A DNA stretch of 64,000 nucleotides from Hepsetus odoe. Lineage: Eukaryota; Chordata; Actinopteri; Characiformes; Hepsetidae. Position 1 is the first letter of the stretch, and each line of letters starts with the position of its first letter. Shown one piece after another: positions 33,990-46,609 of this stretch. The position numbers and the translations under genes were made by a program. Location: contig CM029386.1 of the NCBI GenBank assembly GCA_017165825.1, positions 7,365,582 through 7,429,581 of the forward strand. The letters run 5' to 3'. Below the pieces are notes generated by a model. The model saw only the letters and a program-made list of their open reading frames with translations. It made no database searches and was not told the DNA's origin.

Positions 33990-34360
33990 GGTCAGTGTTG
34001 ACCAGAGGAGGATGGGTTCATGGTTACTCTTAAAGTTTCTTCCTCCAGTTTTATTGAGTTTTATATTTACATTTATGGCATTTAGCAGACACTCTTATAC
34101 AAAGTGAATTACAATTCATGATTAAAGGGACAGTCCTCTTGGAGCAAATTGGGGTTAAGAGTTTTACTCAGGAACCCAATGGTAGTGGTGTTCTTGGGCC
34201 ATAGGCGAGTATCCTACTACTAGACCACCACCACCTAGTTTTACCTCTGTTGCCCTTGGCTTACTCACTTGGGGCTCAGACCCTGATGTAAAGCAGCTTT
34301 GAGACAACAACATTTGTAAAAAACACTATATAAATAAAACTGACTTGACTCTCATTTTAT
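33990..34360 (+). repeat. Teleost dispersed repeat interrupted by a SINE
   Basis: Blocks GAGGATGGGTTCATGGTTAC and TTTCTTCCTCCAGTTTTATTG come before the SINE. After it follow GCCCTTGGCTTACTCACTTG, AAAGCAGCTTTGAGACAACA and CACTATATAAATAAAACTGA. The same order occurs uninterrupted at 59560-59757. Confidence 0.75.
34062..34237 (-). repeat. tRNA-derived SINE, GCATTTAGCAGAC type
   Basis: The minus-strand head GGTGGTGGTCTAGTAGTAGG lies at its right end and the conserved tail GGCATTTAGCAGACACTCTT at its left. It is nested in the dispersed repeat at 33990-34360. Confidence 0.85.
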
Positions 34361-34922
34361 AATATGGATAGTACCAGGGTGTGGTGGTCCCCACCTCAGT
34401 CTACCAAGCTTTTACCTCTTTGTGTTTAGTTACCATACTTCCATTAAAGCCCTTCGCTGAGTAGATTATTTTAAAACAGGTAAAGTGGCACAATGCATTC
34501 TTTATTAAATATCAGACACTACTTATCTGTTTAGCTAGTTTATACCTTGCCATAATTATTTCTCATGAAGCTTTTAAATGCCTTGTGAATGCATCTCTGT
34601 GTTTACTTAATGACAATAGGTTTGTTCATAAGCAAACATTTGATAATAAATGTATTCATGCTAACTAATATTTTATGTTATGGGACCATGGTCATCACAC
34701 TACCTCTTAAATCTTTCTGGCTGAGCCATGTTAAAAAAAACACATGCTCTGTAATAATGCAATAATGTAATAATAATAAAGTTAAACAATTCCAAATGAT
34801 GGAAACGCCTTATTGACTAGTGTAAAGAAAATATAACTTTCTATTGTGCTAATTATTTATATTTTTAAGTAAAAGTTTATGCACTTTATCATACTGCTTT
34901 TTTTTACTATTTATTACAACAT
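34361..34922. other. Nothing recognised
   Basis: AT-rich, no feature. Confidence 0.5.
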
Positions 34923-35190
34923 TAAAGTGAAAGTGTCAACCCTTGTCATTGTGAAACGCAGCACAGCACAACACAATGAAATTCAACCTCTGCATTTCAC
35001 CCATACACACATGGGTGCAGCAGGGGGCAGCTATTGAAAGTGCCTGGGGAGCAGTGGCAGGGACAGTACCTTGCTCAAGGGTACCTCAGTGTGGTACCTC
35101 ATGGGTACCACAGTGCACCTACTGGTGAGGGAATCGACCCACAATCTTCTGATCCCGGGCAAACTCCCTAGCCACTAGGCCACCGCCTAG
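34923..35190 (-). repeat. tRNA-derived SINE with CACTTT-type tail
   Basis: It has the head GGCGGTGGCCTAGTGGCTAGG on the minus strand and the tail AGTGAAAGTGTCAACCCTTG at the left edge. A short local duplication (GGTACCTCA..GGGTACC) lies in the middle. Confidence 0.85.
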
Positions 35191-35680
35191 GATACCTCTT
35201 TTTGACTTAATATAGGTAAGACAGTTTTAGCCATTTTTTCAGTTTCTGCTTAAAATCGTAGTAATCCACTTTAAGAGCTCTGTTTTACACTTTCATGCCT
35301 AGTTTGTGCATTTTATTACATAAACATGAGTTCACAATTACATGTATTAATGGAATAAATATACATGATGGGTTACATGTTAAATCTCATGAAAGTCTAT
35401 CTATGCAGCCATGGCAGATTGGGCTATTCTGGTCATTAAATACAACCATGATTGGTTGTATTGGTTGTCCTGATTGGTGTTGTAGTTTAAACAATAACAC
35501 TACAAGTTGGACTAGAATTGGATAAAATACACAGGTAGTGAAGAAAGCTGACCTCAGGTGACCTAACTGCTAATTTCACAGTACTGAGTCTGAGTTACCC
35601 AAAGGTGCCCAAAAAACAACCCAGCCACTAGGGATGCACAAGCTAGGGTATTTCTTCATGCCAGTCCCAAGCCCAGATAA

Positions 35681-36723
35681 ATGGGGAGGGTTATTAATTT
35701 GCAGACAACGAAACAGACTTCCATATCGGATTTGTTGAGGCCTGGGTTAACAACGACTGCCACCAGTGCTGTTAGCCTACAGGGTGCTGGTGGAAATTGG
35801 ACTACTGTTGGCCAAAGGAGAAGAGGAAGAAGAGGCGGAAGGCATGTCCGGAGAGATGAGGAGAGAAAGAAGGGGAGGAGAGTGGAAGTGAGAGTAGGGA
35901 CTTTGAATGTTGGCAGCATGACTGGTACAGGTAGAAAATTAGCTGATATGATGGAGTGAAGGAAAGTTGACATTTTGTGTGTGCAAGAGACTAGATGGAA
36001 GGGTAATAAGGTCAGGTGTATTGGAGGAGGGTTTCAATTATATTACCATGGTGTGGATGGAAGGAGGAATGGGATAGGTGTTATCCTGAAAGAGGAGTAT
36101 GTGGAGAGTGTTTTGGAGGTGAAGAGGGTGTCAGGGAGGGTGATGAGTTGAAGTTGGAAGCTGAAGGTGTGATAATGAATGTTGTTAGTGCTTATGCCCC
36201 ACAAGTTGGTTGTGAGATGAAAGAGAAAGAAGAATCCTGGAGTGAGTTAAATGAAGTAATAGAGAGTGTACCCAGGGGAGAGAGAGTAGTGATTGGTGCA
36301 GATTTTAATGGACATGTTGGTGAAGGGAACAGAGGTGATGAGGAGGTGATGGGTAGATATGGTTTCAAGGAGAGGAATGCAGAAGGTCAGATGGTTGTAG
36401 GTTTTGTGAAAAAGATGGAAATGGCTGTAGTTAATACTTATTTTAAGAATAGGGAGGAGCACAGGGTGACGTATAAGAGTGGAAGAAGATGCACACAGGT
36501 GGATTATATCCCTTGCAGGATGGTCAGTCTGAAGGAGATTGGAGACTGTAAAGTAGTGACAGGGGAGAGTGTAGCTAAACAGCCCAGGATGGTGGTCTGT
36601 AGGATGACCTTAGAGGTCAAGAAGAGGAGGAATGTGAGGGTTGAGGATCAAGTGGTGGAAGCTGAAGGAGGACTGCAAGGTGGAATTCAGGCAGGAGTTA
36701 ACACGGGCACTGGGAGGTGCTGA
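35681..36723 (+). pseudogene. RTE endonuclease region, frameshifted
   Basis: Fragments in two or three frames show the AP-endonuclease fold motifs of RTE-type LINEs: GTLNVGS, CVQETRWKG, NVVSAYAPQ, IGADFNGHVG and CTQVDYI. The fold would nick target DNA. In-frame stops after LADMME (35959) and around 36120 break it. Confidence 0.85.
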
Positions 36724-38370
36724 AGAGCTACCAGATTGCTGGGAAATTACTGCAAAAGTGATAACACAGGCAGCTAGAAATGTACTTGGTGTGACATCTG
36801 GAAGGAAGAAGGAGGATAAGGAAACCTGGTGGTGGAACCGAGAAGTCCAGGAGTGTATACAAAAGAAGAGAGAAGCAAAAAAGACATGGGATAGTCAGAG
36901 AGATGAAGAAAGTAGAAGGTATACAAGGACAAGAACCGCAGGTCGAAGAAAGCAGTGGCGAAGGCCAAAGATCAGGTGTTTGGTGAATTGTATTAGAGGT
37001 TGGACAGTAAAGAGAAAGAAAAGGACCTAATACTGATTGGCTAGACAGAGAGGACAGAGCTGGGAAGATGTGCAGCAGGTCAGGGTGATTAAAGATGATG
37101 TGCAGCAGGTCAGGGTGATTAAACACGAAGTGTACTGGTACAGATTTTCAAGAATAAGGGTGATGCATAGAGCTGTAGTAACTATAGAGCGATAAAAATT
37201 GATCATCCATAGCATGAAGTTATGGGAAAGAGTAGTGGAAGCTAGGTTAAGAAAACAGGAGAGGATTAATGAACAGCAGTATTGTTTTATCCTGAGAAAG
37301 AGTACCACAGATGCAATGTTTCCTCTGAGGGTCTTGATGGAGTACAGAGTACAGAGAAGGTCAGAAGGAGTTACATTGTGCCTTTGTGGTCTTGGAGAAA
37401 GCATATGACAGGGTGCCTAGAGAGGATTTGTGGTTTTGTATGAGGAAGTCAGGTGTTACAGAGAAGTACGTGAGAGTAGTTCAGGATATGTATGATGCAT
37501 TTAACGCAGAGGTTGAATTACATCAAGGATAAGCGCTGAGCCCATTCTTGTTTGCAGTTGTAATGGACAGGTTGACAGACGAGGTTAGACAGGAGTCTCT
37601 GTGGACAATGATGTTCGCTGATGATATTGTGGTTTGCAGTGAGAGTTGAGAGCAGCTTAAGGAGGACCTGGAGAGATGGAGATATACTTTAGAGAGTAGA
37701 GGAATGACAACCAAACCAAACCAAAGACAGAATACATGAGTGTGAATGAAAGGAGGAAAGTGGAGTGGTTAGGATGGAGGGAGTAGAGGTGACAAAGGTG
37801 GAGGGTTTAAAATACTTGGGATCAGCAGTTCAGAGTAACAGCAAGTGTGGAAGAGAGGTGAAGAAGAGAGTGCAGGCAGGTTGGATTGGGTGGAGAAGAG
37901 TGGCTGGAGTAATTTGGGACAGACTGGTACCAGCTAGACTAAAAGGGAAGGTTTACAAGACAGTAGGGATACCAGCAATGTTGTACAGGTTGGAGACAGT
38001 GGCACTGATGACAAGACAGGAGGCAGAGCTGGAGGTGTCAGAGTTAAAGATGCTGAGATTTTCATTTGTTGTGACGAGGATGGACAGGATTAGAAATGAG
38101 TATATTAGAGGGACAGCTCAGGTTAGACGTTTTGGTGACAGAGTTAGAGAAGCAAGGTTGTGTTGGTTTGGACTTGTCCAGAGGAGAGAGGAGGATTATA
38201 TTGGAAGGAGGATGTTGAAGATGGAGCTGCCAGGAAAGAGGAAAAAAGGAAGACCAAAGAGGAGGTTAATGGATGTGGTGAGAGAGGACTTGCAGGTGGT
38301 TGGTTTGAAGCAGGAAGATACAGAGGACCGTAAGAAATGGAGACGGTTGATCCACTGTGGCAACCCCTAA
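36724..38370 (+). pseudogene. RTE reverse transcriptase region, broken
   Basis: The RT core survives in pieces. The catalytic FADD motif lies at 37614-37625 (MFADDIVVCSE). The longest open part is 37765-38370 (201 aa), with the conserved C-terminal LKYLGS, IRGTAQV, YIGRRMLKMELPGKRKKGRPK and MDVVREDLQVV segments. A 27-bp tandem duplication near 37066-37120, deletions between the endonuclease and RT, and several stops make it inactive. Confidence 0.85.
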
Positions 38371-38439
38371 ACAGGCGCAGCCAACAGAAAAAGAAGAAGG
38401 GTGCCCAAAAAGAGAAGGACTCAGAAATGTAAGTAAGTA

Positions 38440-38685
38440 TCCATCCATTATCTGCCGCTTGTCCCAAATGGGGTCGCGGTGGAGTGCTGGTGTCCAACCC
38501 AGCGCACACAGGGCGAGGACGGGGGACGCACCCTGGACAGGTCGCCAGCCCATCGCAGGGAGGAGCGGGACGGGAACAGCACCTTGCTCAAGGGTACCTC
38601 AGGGCAACCCATTGGGAAGGGGTTCGAACCCCCGATCCTCCAAGCATGTGGCTGACACCCTAACCACTAGGCCACCACTGCCCTA
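38440..38685 (-). repeat. tRNA-derived SINE with ATGG-type tail
   Basis: Full length, with a 10-bp target duplication TAAGTAAGTA (38430-38439 and 38686-38695). The B-box inverse GGGTTCGAACCCC is intact. Confidence 0.92.
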
Positions 38686-39448
38686 TAAGTAAGTAACACT
38701 GGGCAAATTAAACTTCAAATAATATATTAAAATATTAACAAGTATTGTTAACAGTATGTTGAGTAGTATACTGGTGATAACATCATGAACATGTTATTTT
38801 TCAAAACAGACATTCTGTGCAGTATTTATATTCATATAGTTTATACATATTCTACATACTTTAAGTCTTGCCACTTCTTAGGTGCATTGGTAATAATCTA
38901 AAATGAAATGCCATGTATCAAGTTCCTGATTGCTAAGTTGCCATTTCAATGATTTTTTTAATGACAGTGGTTACCATTCCATAGTATTCAGATGCTGACT
39001 ATTAGAAGCAGTTGCAGGTCTCCTCAATCCACAAGAGGGTCTGTGGCCTGTGCACCTGTGCACCTGACAGTACTGACTGAAATGAAAAGGAGTGGAACAG
39101 CTGGGCACAGCATTTCATTTGGTTTCTTCTGTGTTGTGGTGACACCTCCTTTAGATGGCCTGCCAATTTGTAGCCCCACATTGTGATATGACGCTTCTCC
39201 TCCTTCTCTGCTAGTTAACAAAGGCTTATGTCTGTAGGCTCTTCTCACTGAAGCTATCAGTCTCAAAGGAGTTTAAACCCCCCGCCCTTCATTTTCTGAC
39301 TTCAAGCTTCTACATCTATTCTTGTTTGAATTTAATGTTTTTTAGCAGTTGTATTAATAAAGCTATAAAGTATAAAGCTGTGTAGAAACAGACTGGTAAA
39401 ATTGCCCATGCTGACTCCTGATAACGCTGATAACTCCTGATAATTTTT

Positions 39449-39650
39449 ACATTTACAGCATTTAGCAGACGCTCTTATCCAGAGCGACTTACATGTTCTA
39501 ATTACAGGGACAGTCCCCCCTGGAGCAACTCAGGGTTAAGGGTCTTGCTCAGGGACCCAGTGGTGGTAGTGCTAGAGGTGGGATTCGAACCGGGTGATAC
39601 AGAGGTCCGCAGGCAAGTATCCTACCACTAGACCACCACCACCCAGCATA
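39449..39650 (-). repeat. tRNA-derived SINE, GCATTTAGCAGAC type
   Basis: Tail ACATTTACAGCATTTAGCAG on the left, B-box inverse GGATTCGAACC in the middle and head inverse CCTACCACTAGACCACCACC on the right. Confidence 0.88.
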
Positions 39651-39664
39651 ATGCTGCTTCGCTT

Positions 39665-39903
39665 GTTGTCACATGTATAGCACCAGGGTCCTGGAGGAAC
39701 ATTATTTTGTTTCACTATGTACTGTGTCCCTGCGATGGGCTGGCAACCTGTCCAGGGTGCGTCCCCCATCCCCGCCCTGTGTGCGCTGGGTTGGACACCA
39801 GCACTCCCCCGCGACCCCGTTTGGGACAAGCGGCAGATAATGGATGGACTATGTACTGTGTATATGGCTGAAATGACAATAAAATCCTACTTGACTTGAC
39901 TTT
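39665..39903 (+). repeat. Dispersed repeat (TTTATTGTCATTTCAGCC type) with nested SINE
   Basis: It reads TAGCACCAGGGTCCTGGAGG ... TTTCACTATGTACTGTG, is interrupted by a SINE, and resumes TATATGGCTGAAATGACAAT ... TACTTGACTTGAC. The same repeat lies inverted at 45143-45510 and 51973-52195. Confidence 0.8.
39728..39847 (+). repeat. SINE, 5'-truncated, ATGG-type tail
   Basis: The tail half only, from CCCTGCGATGGGCTGGCAAC to ATAATGGATGG. It is flanked by a 14-bp target duplication ACTATGTACTGTGT (39714-39727 and 39848-39861). Confidence 0.92.
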
Positions 39904-42009
39904 ACTTGACTCCTGTCAACCATCAAAAATGCCTACAGTAGGCTTGTGATCATCGAAAAAGGGGCCAAGAATCTGATCAAGCTATTAATGTACAACATTC
40001 ATCAGATTAAAAATGATAATCTAATATAATTGTTTTTGCTGGAAATAATGTTACTACAAATACAGCTGCATCACATTTCTGTTCATCATAGGAACTACCT
40101 GCAAAGTACCCTCTTGCTCAGTCAGTCACCAGGAAGAAACCAGATATCCACCTACTAATTTAACCAGTAGGCCCTTCTTGCATGGTCCTGCCATCTAAAT
40201 CCCAACTCTCCCATTAACTCCCATCTCCACCAGTCTTTGTAATGGCACTTATACGGGACCGTCCAGACCCAGCGAGCAATTCATATTCTGCATTCTATCT
40301 GCCTTGAGCGTCTATTATGGCACCAAGCTAAGTGCTCTGGGAAATTGGATTTTATGCAAATGGAATAGGACAGAGAGACAAAACAAGAGAAAGTGGGAGC
40401 ATGCATGTGGTGTGTTTGCCTGGCCCAAATCCACCAAGTCTTATTTCACGCTAGGGCATTCCGATTAGTATGATGTTAATAGGCTACACTCTTTTTATGG
40501 AAGGCACAGACTATTAGAAGGAACTTATAATGTGGAAGAGAAGAAAACGAATGGCCAATCATTCTCAGCAAACTGGCATTAACATTCACATCCAGGCCTG
40601 ACATTTTAAGAGGCATAAGGGATGGATGTGTTCCATTAATTGGCAGACCTCTTGGACCGAGGATTCAAATGTGAGGATGGTGTGACCAGGTAATGGATGG
40701 TGCAGAGCCCATTGCATGATAAAAGATGTTGTGTCAACAAATTCTTTTTAACATTAATTTATGTGATATACATACATATATACATATATGCATACACATC
40801 TGCATATAATTATGTTCATTAGAACAGGAAAGAATGCAGCACTTTGATCCAGAAAGCATCACAAAAAATAAATAAGACATCAAGGCTGTCGTTAATAGTG
40901 AAGGAAATAGTTATTGAAAGTCAGATATTCTCCCTTTAGATGTCTCTCTTCTTTATGTGCTTTCCTAAAGGGATGATTTGACAAGGCGCAGATGTTTCGT
41001 TATGCAAATTATACAACTGCTTTAAAATTCCTCCCTCGGTTTTGTTAAGGGACTCTCTGGACAAACACATTCTGTGATCTCGGCAGTAATGAAATGATAA
41101 AATGATGAGATGATGAAACATGCCCAAAATCCTCTGTTGTCAGAAGCATTTGCATTCACGTTTACTTTTCTTGACACTGTTTTACAGTCTAATCACTGTA
41201 TTGCTGCCGGTGGTAAGATTGTATGGATGCTTTCAGGGAGCCTGAAGAAATGTTACACATGGCAATGCGATAGCTCTTAAAGACACAGAACACTGGTCAG
41301 CATGATAAATAATAAGATTCCACACCTAAAACCCAGTATTAATTAGAGTTGCCAGCAGTTCCACAGGGATTTTTTTTATCAGTAAGCTGTTATAAGCATC
41401 CCTATACTGAGAAAGCCATGCAGATACACATGGGCTGCCAGTGATAATGACCATCCAAGGGGCTCGCAGAGCCATGACAGGTCCTCATTTCCTACCTTAA
41501 ATCAGCCAAACGGATAAAGATAGGCAGCCACTTGTAAAATATATGCCGCCCAAGTAAGCTTTGGCCCATGTGACAATGGAGGGTGTAGGGGAGTATGTGA
41601 AGGCATGTCTGTGTGATCTGAATTGCAGCATCATTGCTTTGAGAAGTTTTTGGACCCTCCAGCAGATCATATTAGAGAAGTGGATATAAATCCTGTTTGA
41701 TTGTTAAAAGTGCTAGCCTACATTTGTTTTTTCCATTTGTCCAGTCATGGTATTTAGCAGGTTTAAGTACCAAAATGGAATTAACTAATTATGAGACAAC
41801 TGATACAATGAATTAACTAATTATGAGACAACTGTGGCTTAAAAGTGTGAGATGAGGGCTTGTAATCTGAGAGTTGCTAGTTAAACCCCCTGGAATATGA
41901 ATAGGGTTTTCCCACTCCTGTCTCCCTTGCTGAAGTGCCCTTGGTTAACACATCAGCCCAGTGCTGCTCCTTGTGTGTGTGAATGTGTTCACTTCTAGGT
42001 GTGTGTAAA
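39904..42009. other. No gene; one small tandem duplication
   Basis: A 32-bp unit containing AATTAACTAATTATGAGACA occurs twice (about 41779-41835). Nothing else is recognised. Confidence 0.5.
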
Positions 42010-42019
42010 ATGGGTTAAG

Positions 42020-42374
42020 TAGAGTAGAATAGAGTAATCTTTTATTATCCCACGAATGGGAAATTTCTGTGTTACAGGGCTCCTATAAAAGTGAGAGATG
42101 TACAGAAAAGGAATAGGAAAAAAAAAAAGATATATTAAAAAAATAGAGACATAAGGAAAGAGGAAAGAGGAACAAGTACAGGAGAAGTAAAGGAGCTATA
42201 AAAAATAAATAATAAATAATCTATCTATATAAATATATATACATATACATATCTACACGATAATAAATACGTTTTAAATAAGTTTTAAATATATATAAAT
42301 AAATAAACATATATATATAGATATAAGTGTAATAATAATAATATACAATACAATAATAATATACATTAATATGC

Positions 42375-42438
<64 letters not shown>

Positions 42439-43095
42439 NNNNNNNNNNNNNNNNNNNNNNNNNNNNNNNNNNNNNNNNNNNNNNNNNNNNNNNNNNNNNN
42501 NNNNNNNNNNNNNNNNNNNNNNNNNNNNNNNNNNNNNNNNNNNNNNNNNNNNNNNNNNNNNNNNNNNNNNNNNNNNNNNNNNNNNNNNNNNNNNNNNNNN
42601 NNNNNNNNNNNNNNNNNNNNNNNNNNNNNNNNNNAATAATAATAATAATATACAATACAATAATAATATACAATAATATGAATTAATAATAATAATAATA
42701 ATATGTAATATAATATATAATAATTTATAATAATAAAACAAGCAATGTAATGAAATGCAATGTTATGATGTTGAGTTGTGGAGTCTTATTGCTGCAGGTA
42801 GGAATGACCTGCGGTAGCGTTCTTTCTCACACTGCGGGTGTAACAGTCTGCTGCTGAACGAGCTGCTCAGTGCTCGTACAGTCTCGTGTAGGGGGTGAGA
42901 GGTGTTGTCCATGATGGATGTTAGTTTGGATAACATCCTCTCCTCCCCTACCTGCTCGATGGACTTGACAGAGCCAGGACAGAACTGGCCCTCTTGACCA
43001 GTTTATTTAGTTTCCCTCTGTCCCTCTCTGTGACTCTTCCACACCAGCAGACCACAGCGTAAAAAACAGCCGACGCTACCACAGAGTCATTAACT
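42020..43095 (-). repeat. Dispersed retroelement remnant with microsatellite and gap
   Basis: The left part (42020-42120, TCTTTTATTATCCCACGAAT and GGGAAATTTCTGTGTTACAG) and the right part (42765-43095, e.g. CACACCAGCAGACCACAGCG) are common fish retroelement-derived blocks. They are separated by an (AAT)n microsatellite and N. The exact family is uncertain. Confidence 0.5.
42340..42700 (+). repeat. (AAT)n microsatellite spanning an assembly gap
   Basis: Long AAT runs on both sides of 196 N (42439-42634). The gap is most simply unassembled microsatellite. Confidence 0.95.
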
Positions 43096-43139
43096 GCAGA
43101 TGGCAAATGTGTAGTGTGAGTGTTTGTGTGTGCAGGCTG

Positions 43140-43345
43140 TGGATTGGGCAGTGGTGGCCTAGTGGTAAGGGACTATGGCCCAGGATCGGAAGGTTGGAAT
43201 CCCAGACCAGTAGTTTTGCCCCCGGTGTCAGTAGTTCCCCCTGTTGCATGTGTGTATACTGGTGCCGAGGTTGAATTTTGCTGTTGTTTACTGTGTGTTG
43301 TGCTGTGTATTCATAGTGACAAGTTGTCACTTTCACTTCAATTGT
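43140..43345 (+). repeat. tRNA-derived SINE with CACTTT-type tail
   Basis: Head GGATTGGGCAGTGGTGGCCT and tail GACAAGTTGTCACTTTCACT. The body is shortened. Confidence 0.82.
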
Positions 43346-43420
43346 ATTCATTCATTTTTACTACAGTGCATCTGGAAAGTATTTGCAGCACTCCACTTTT
43401 TTCACATTTTGCTATGTTAC

Positions 43421-43623
43421 ATTTACATTTACATTTGCGGCATTTAGCAGACACTCTTATCCAGCGACTTCCATGTCCTAATTACAGGCACAATCCCCAT
43501 GTTCAGGGTTAAGGGTCTCGCTCAGGGTCCCAGTGGCGGTAGTCCCAGAGGTGGGATTCGAACCTTGGACCTCTGGAGCCATAGGTCCATAGGCAAGTAT
43601 CCTACCACTAGACCACCGCCACC
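43421..43623 (-). repeat. tRNA-derived SINE, GCATTTAGCAGAC type
   Basis: Inserted within the terminal region of the Tc1-like element, so it is younger than that element. Confidence 0.87.
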
Positions 43624-43999
43624 AATTAATTCATTAATTAATTGGATTAAATTCCCTTTTTACCTCAAATTTCTACACACAATACCCCATAATGACAAAG
43701 TGAAAAAAGTTTGCTTGAAAGCAAATTTATTTAAAATAAATAACAAAAATAAAACATACTTAAGTATTCAAAGCCTTTGCTTAATACTTTGTTAAACCAC
43801 CTTTGGCAGCAATTAAAGCCTTAAGTCTTTTTGAGTTTGATGCTACAAGCTTGTCACACCTATTTTTGGGAAGTTTCTCCCATTCTTCTTTGCAGAACCT
43901 CTCAAGCTCAATCAGGTTGGATGGGGAGTGTCGGTGCTCAACTATTTTCAAATCTCTCTAGAGATGTTCAATCGAGTTCAAGTCTGGGCTCTGGCTGGG

Positions 44000-44518
44000 T
44001 TACTCAAGCACATTCCTGAGTAACTCCTTAGTTATCTTGGCTGTGTGCTTAGGGTCATTTGTATTGTTGGAAGATGACCCTTCACCCCAGTCTGAGGTCC
44101 AAAGCGCACTGGAGCAGGTTATCATAAAGGATGTCTCTGTACACTGCTGCATTTTTCCCTTGGCCCTGACTAGTCTCCCAGTTCCTGCTGCCAGAAAACA
44201 TCCCCATATCAGGATGCTGCCACCACAATGCTTCACTGTAGGGATGGTATTGGCCAGGTGATGAGTGGTGACTGGTTTCCTCCAGATATGATGCATGGCA
44301 TTCAGGCCAAAGTGTTCAATCTTTGTTTCATCAGACCAGAGAATTTTGGCCAGGCCTAAGTTCCTGGTGGTTATAAACATCTTCCATTTACGGATGATGG
44401 AAGCCACTGTGCTCATTGTGACCTTCAATGCTGCTGCAATTTTTCTGTAGCCTTCCCCAGATCTGTGCCTTGATACAATCCTATCTCTGAGGGCTACAGA
44501 CATTTCCTTGTACTTCAT
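44000..44518 (-). pseudogene. Tc1-like transposase, internally deleted
   Basis: A 172-aa ORF starting MKYKEMSVALRDRIVSRHRS. An N-terminal helix-turn-helix (RKIAAALKVTMSTVASIIRKW) would bind the inverted repeats. It then jumps to LWSDETKIEHFG (just after the first catalytic Asp region), GGSILIWGCF and NDPKHTAKITKELL (second Asp). The third acidic residue region (SPDLNPIE-type) is missing, and the middle is deleted. Full-length relatives have about 340 residues. It is inactive. Confidence 0.88.
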
Positions 44519-45060
44519 TGCTTGATTAGTGCTCTGACATGCACTGTCAACTATGGGACCTTCTATAGAAAGGTGTTTGCCTTTTCCAAATCATGTCCAA
44601 TAAACTGAATGAACCACAGTTGGACTCCAATCAAGTTATAGAGACTTGAAAAAAAAAGATCAGTGGAAACAGAATGCACCTGAGCTCACTTTTAAGTGTC
44701 AAGGCAAAGGCTGTGAATCATCATGTACATGTTTTATTTTTTATTTCTAATACATTTTGGAAAGTTTCAAACAAACTCTTTTCACTTTGTCATTATGGGG
44801 TATTATGTGTAGAATTTTGAGTTAAAAAAATAAATTTAATCCATTTTGGAATAAGGTAACATAGCAAAATTTGGAAAAATTGAATATTTTTCAATGTGTT
44901 TCTTACCTCTTTGTATCCCTTACAAAAGCTTTTTTGTTACTTTACCTTTAAGGCTTTAATATATGTGTACAATGATAAATGTATATATTATTAATGTGTA
45001 CAAAAACAAATATGTTCTGATCAGCTACCCTGTATTGTGCTTCATTCAACTGCCTAGACT

Positions 45061-45586
45061 GAAGTAAAAGTGACCGTTGATGTCTTTGTGAAACATAGCA
45101 TAGCACACCGTGAAACACAATGAAACCTCTCAAGGGTACCTCAGGTCAAGTCAAGTCAAGTCAAGTCAAGTAGGATTTTATTGTCATTTCAGCCATATAC
45201 ACAGTACATAGTGAAATGAAATAACATTCCTCCAGGACCCTGGTGCTACACACAAGACACAAGACAACAGAAGACACAACATAAAACACAAGACAAGGCA
45301 AAACGTGCAGACAACAGACAACAACAGACAGCACAGCAGACAGTACATTCATCCGTAAGAGGGCCGCAGTGCTATAGAACAAAGCAGCCCAGGTTGTTCG
45401 GCAGTGTAACAGTGTGGCGGAGCAGCGTTATCATTAAAGTGCAGAGTGCAAGAAGAAATAAATAGATAGTGATGGAATGAGGAGACATTATCGGTTAAAA
45501 AAAACCCTACTAGTCTGGGATTCTAACCCACAACCTTCTGATCCTGGGGCTGACTCCCTAACCACTAGGTCACCGGAGCCTCATTG
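45061..45586 (-). repeat. tRNA-derived SINE split by another repeat
   Basis: The left part (45061-45142) is the SINE tail and body and the right part (45511-45586) the tRNA head on the minus strand. Between them lies the 45143-45510 repeat. Confidence 0.8.
45143..45510 (-). repeat. Dispersed repeat (TTTATTGTCATTTCAGCC type), nested
   Basis: It begins with TCAAG repeats, then TAGGATTTTATTGTCATTTC, GCCATATACACAGTACATAG and CTCCAGGACCCTGGTGCTAC. It is longer at the right than the copy at 51973-52195. Confidence 0.82.
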
Positions 45587-45589
45587 AAT

Positions 45590-46560
45590 TAGCGTAGGTG
45601 TGAGTCACTCTTTTTTCAACTTCAGTATTTATGGAACGAGCTACTGTGTTGTAAGCTGAAAAAGCAGTATATGTAAATGTAAGAAAATAATGTGGTTTCT
45701 TTGACATCACAAAATAATTGATAACGGCTGCTTTTTCCTGCATTTAGTCTCAGTTGACTAGGGAGGGAAATGTACATTTCAAAATTGTTACAGTTTGTGT
45801 ACTACATCAAACTCTTATTTAGCAAGATCAGTTTTTAATTTATGGAAAAACAAAGTTAAGCTTGCCAAAAAAAAAAAAGAAAAAAGAGGTTAGCTCATTT
45901 CTATCTTTTCTATCTTACCTCTTGGAATGCTCGGATGCAAATAAAAAAGCTGCCAAACTGCATCTTCTGCAGTGTTCTAGGCTAGATGTTATTGCTCTAT
46001 AGACTGCAAATAGGCTACACATTATGAATAGATATCTTGTCTGTGCACTTGAATAGACTGGCTGAAATCTTCTAATGGTTTCTAACCTTCTGATGAGAGA
46101 CTTTCACTTATGGTTTCATGACTTTATATTTCCAGGATATTGCAGCATTGGACAAGTCCATTGTCAAAGTCTGCCACTTGCTAAGGTTTTCTGGCTTTTT
46201 GGGTTCTTGGTGAAAAGCACACAATAACAGTGCCATGGTTCATATATGACATGAATCACTGATATCTGCTTTCACACTCCCTTTGTAGCACCCCTTATGA
46301 TTGCACAGCTATATGCAGACTTCAGATGACAGGTCATCATTTTGTAGTTTTTTATTAACTTTTGGATGAGCCTTGTATTCCTGCCACCGTTAACATTTAC
46401 ACACAGTTTCAATTAACTGGCAGTTTTTACAGATTTCATATTGTGCCTAAACCTACCATTACTGATTATATGAGCTATTAAATAACCCAGCAAAAATCAT
46501 CTCCATTTAATCCAGTCCTTTGCATCTTCCTCTTTTACACTGCCTGGCAGCTCTATCCTC
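45590..46560. other. Nothing recognised
   Basis: No gene or repeat recognised. Confidence 0.5.
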
Positions 46561-46567
46561 AACATCC

Positions 46568-46609
<42 letters not shown>

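Larger units (their letters stand above)
35616..38399 (+). mobile_element. RTE-type LINE, full length but broken
   Basis: A 2784-bp non-LTR element bounded by a 12-bp target duplication GGTGCCCAAAAA (35604-35615 and 38400-38411). It therefore inserted as a complete, compact copy. It encodes an endonuclease then a reverse transcriptase and ends in a short 3' UTR. Solitary 3' fragments lie at 8047-8200 and 18523-18746, and a 5' fragment at 50412-50565. Confidence 0.9.
43363..44905 (-). mobile_element. Tc1-like transposon, decayed, with nested SINE
   Basis: The left terminal repeat CAGTGCATCTGGAAAGTATT is followed by CACATTTTGCTATGTTAC, then a nested SINE (43421-43623). The right end has the partial inverse GTAACATAGCAAAATTTGG. 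The transposase remnant on the minus strand is described separately. Confidence 0.85.

Noticed and set aside
35656..37404. Minus-strand ORFs of 60-130 aa
   Set aside because: They are antisense to the RTE endonuclease/RT region and have biased composition only.
42221..42741. Poly-Leu and poly-Tyr ORFs on the minus strand
   Set aside because: They are translations of the AAT microsatellite and a gap.
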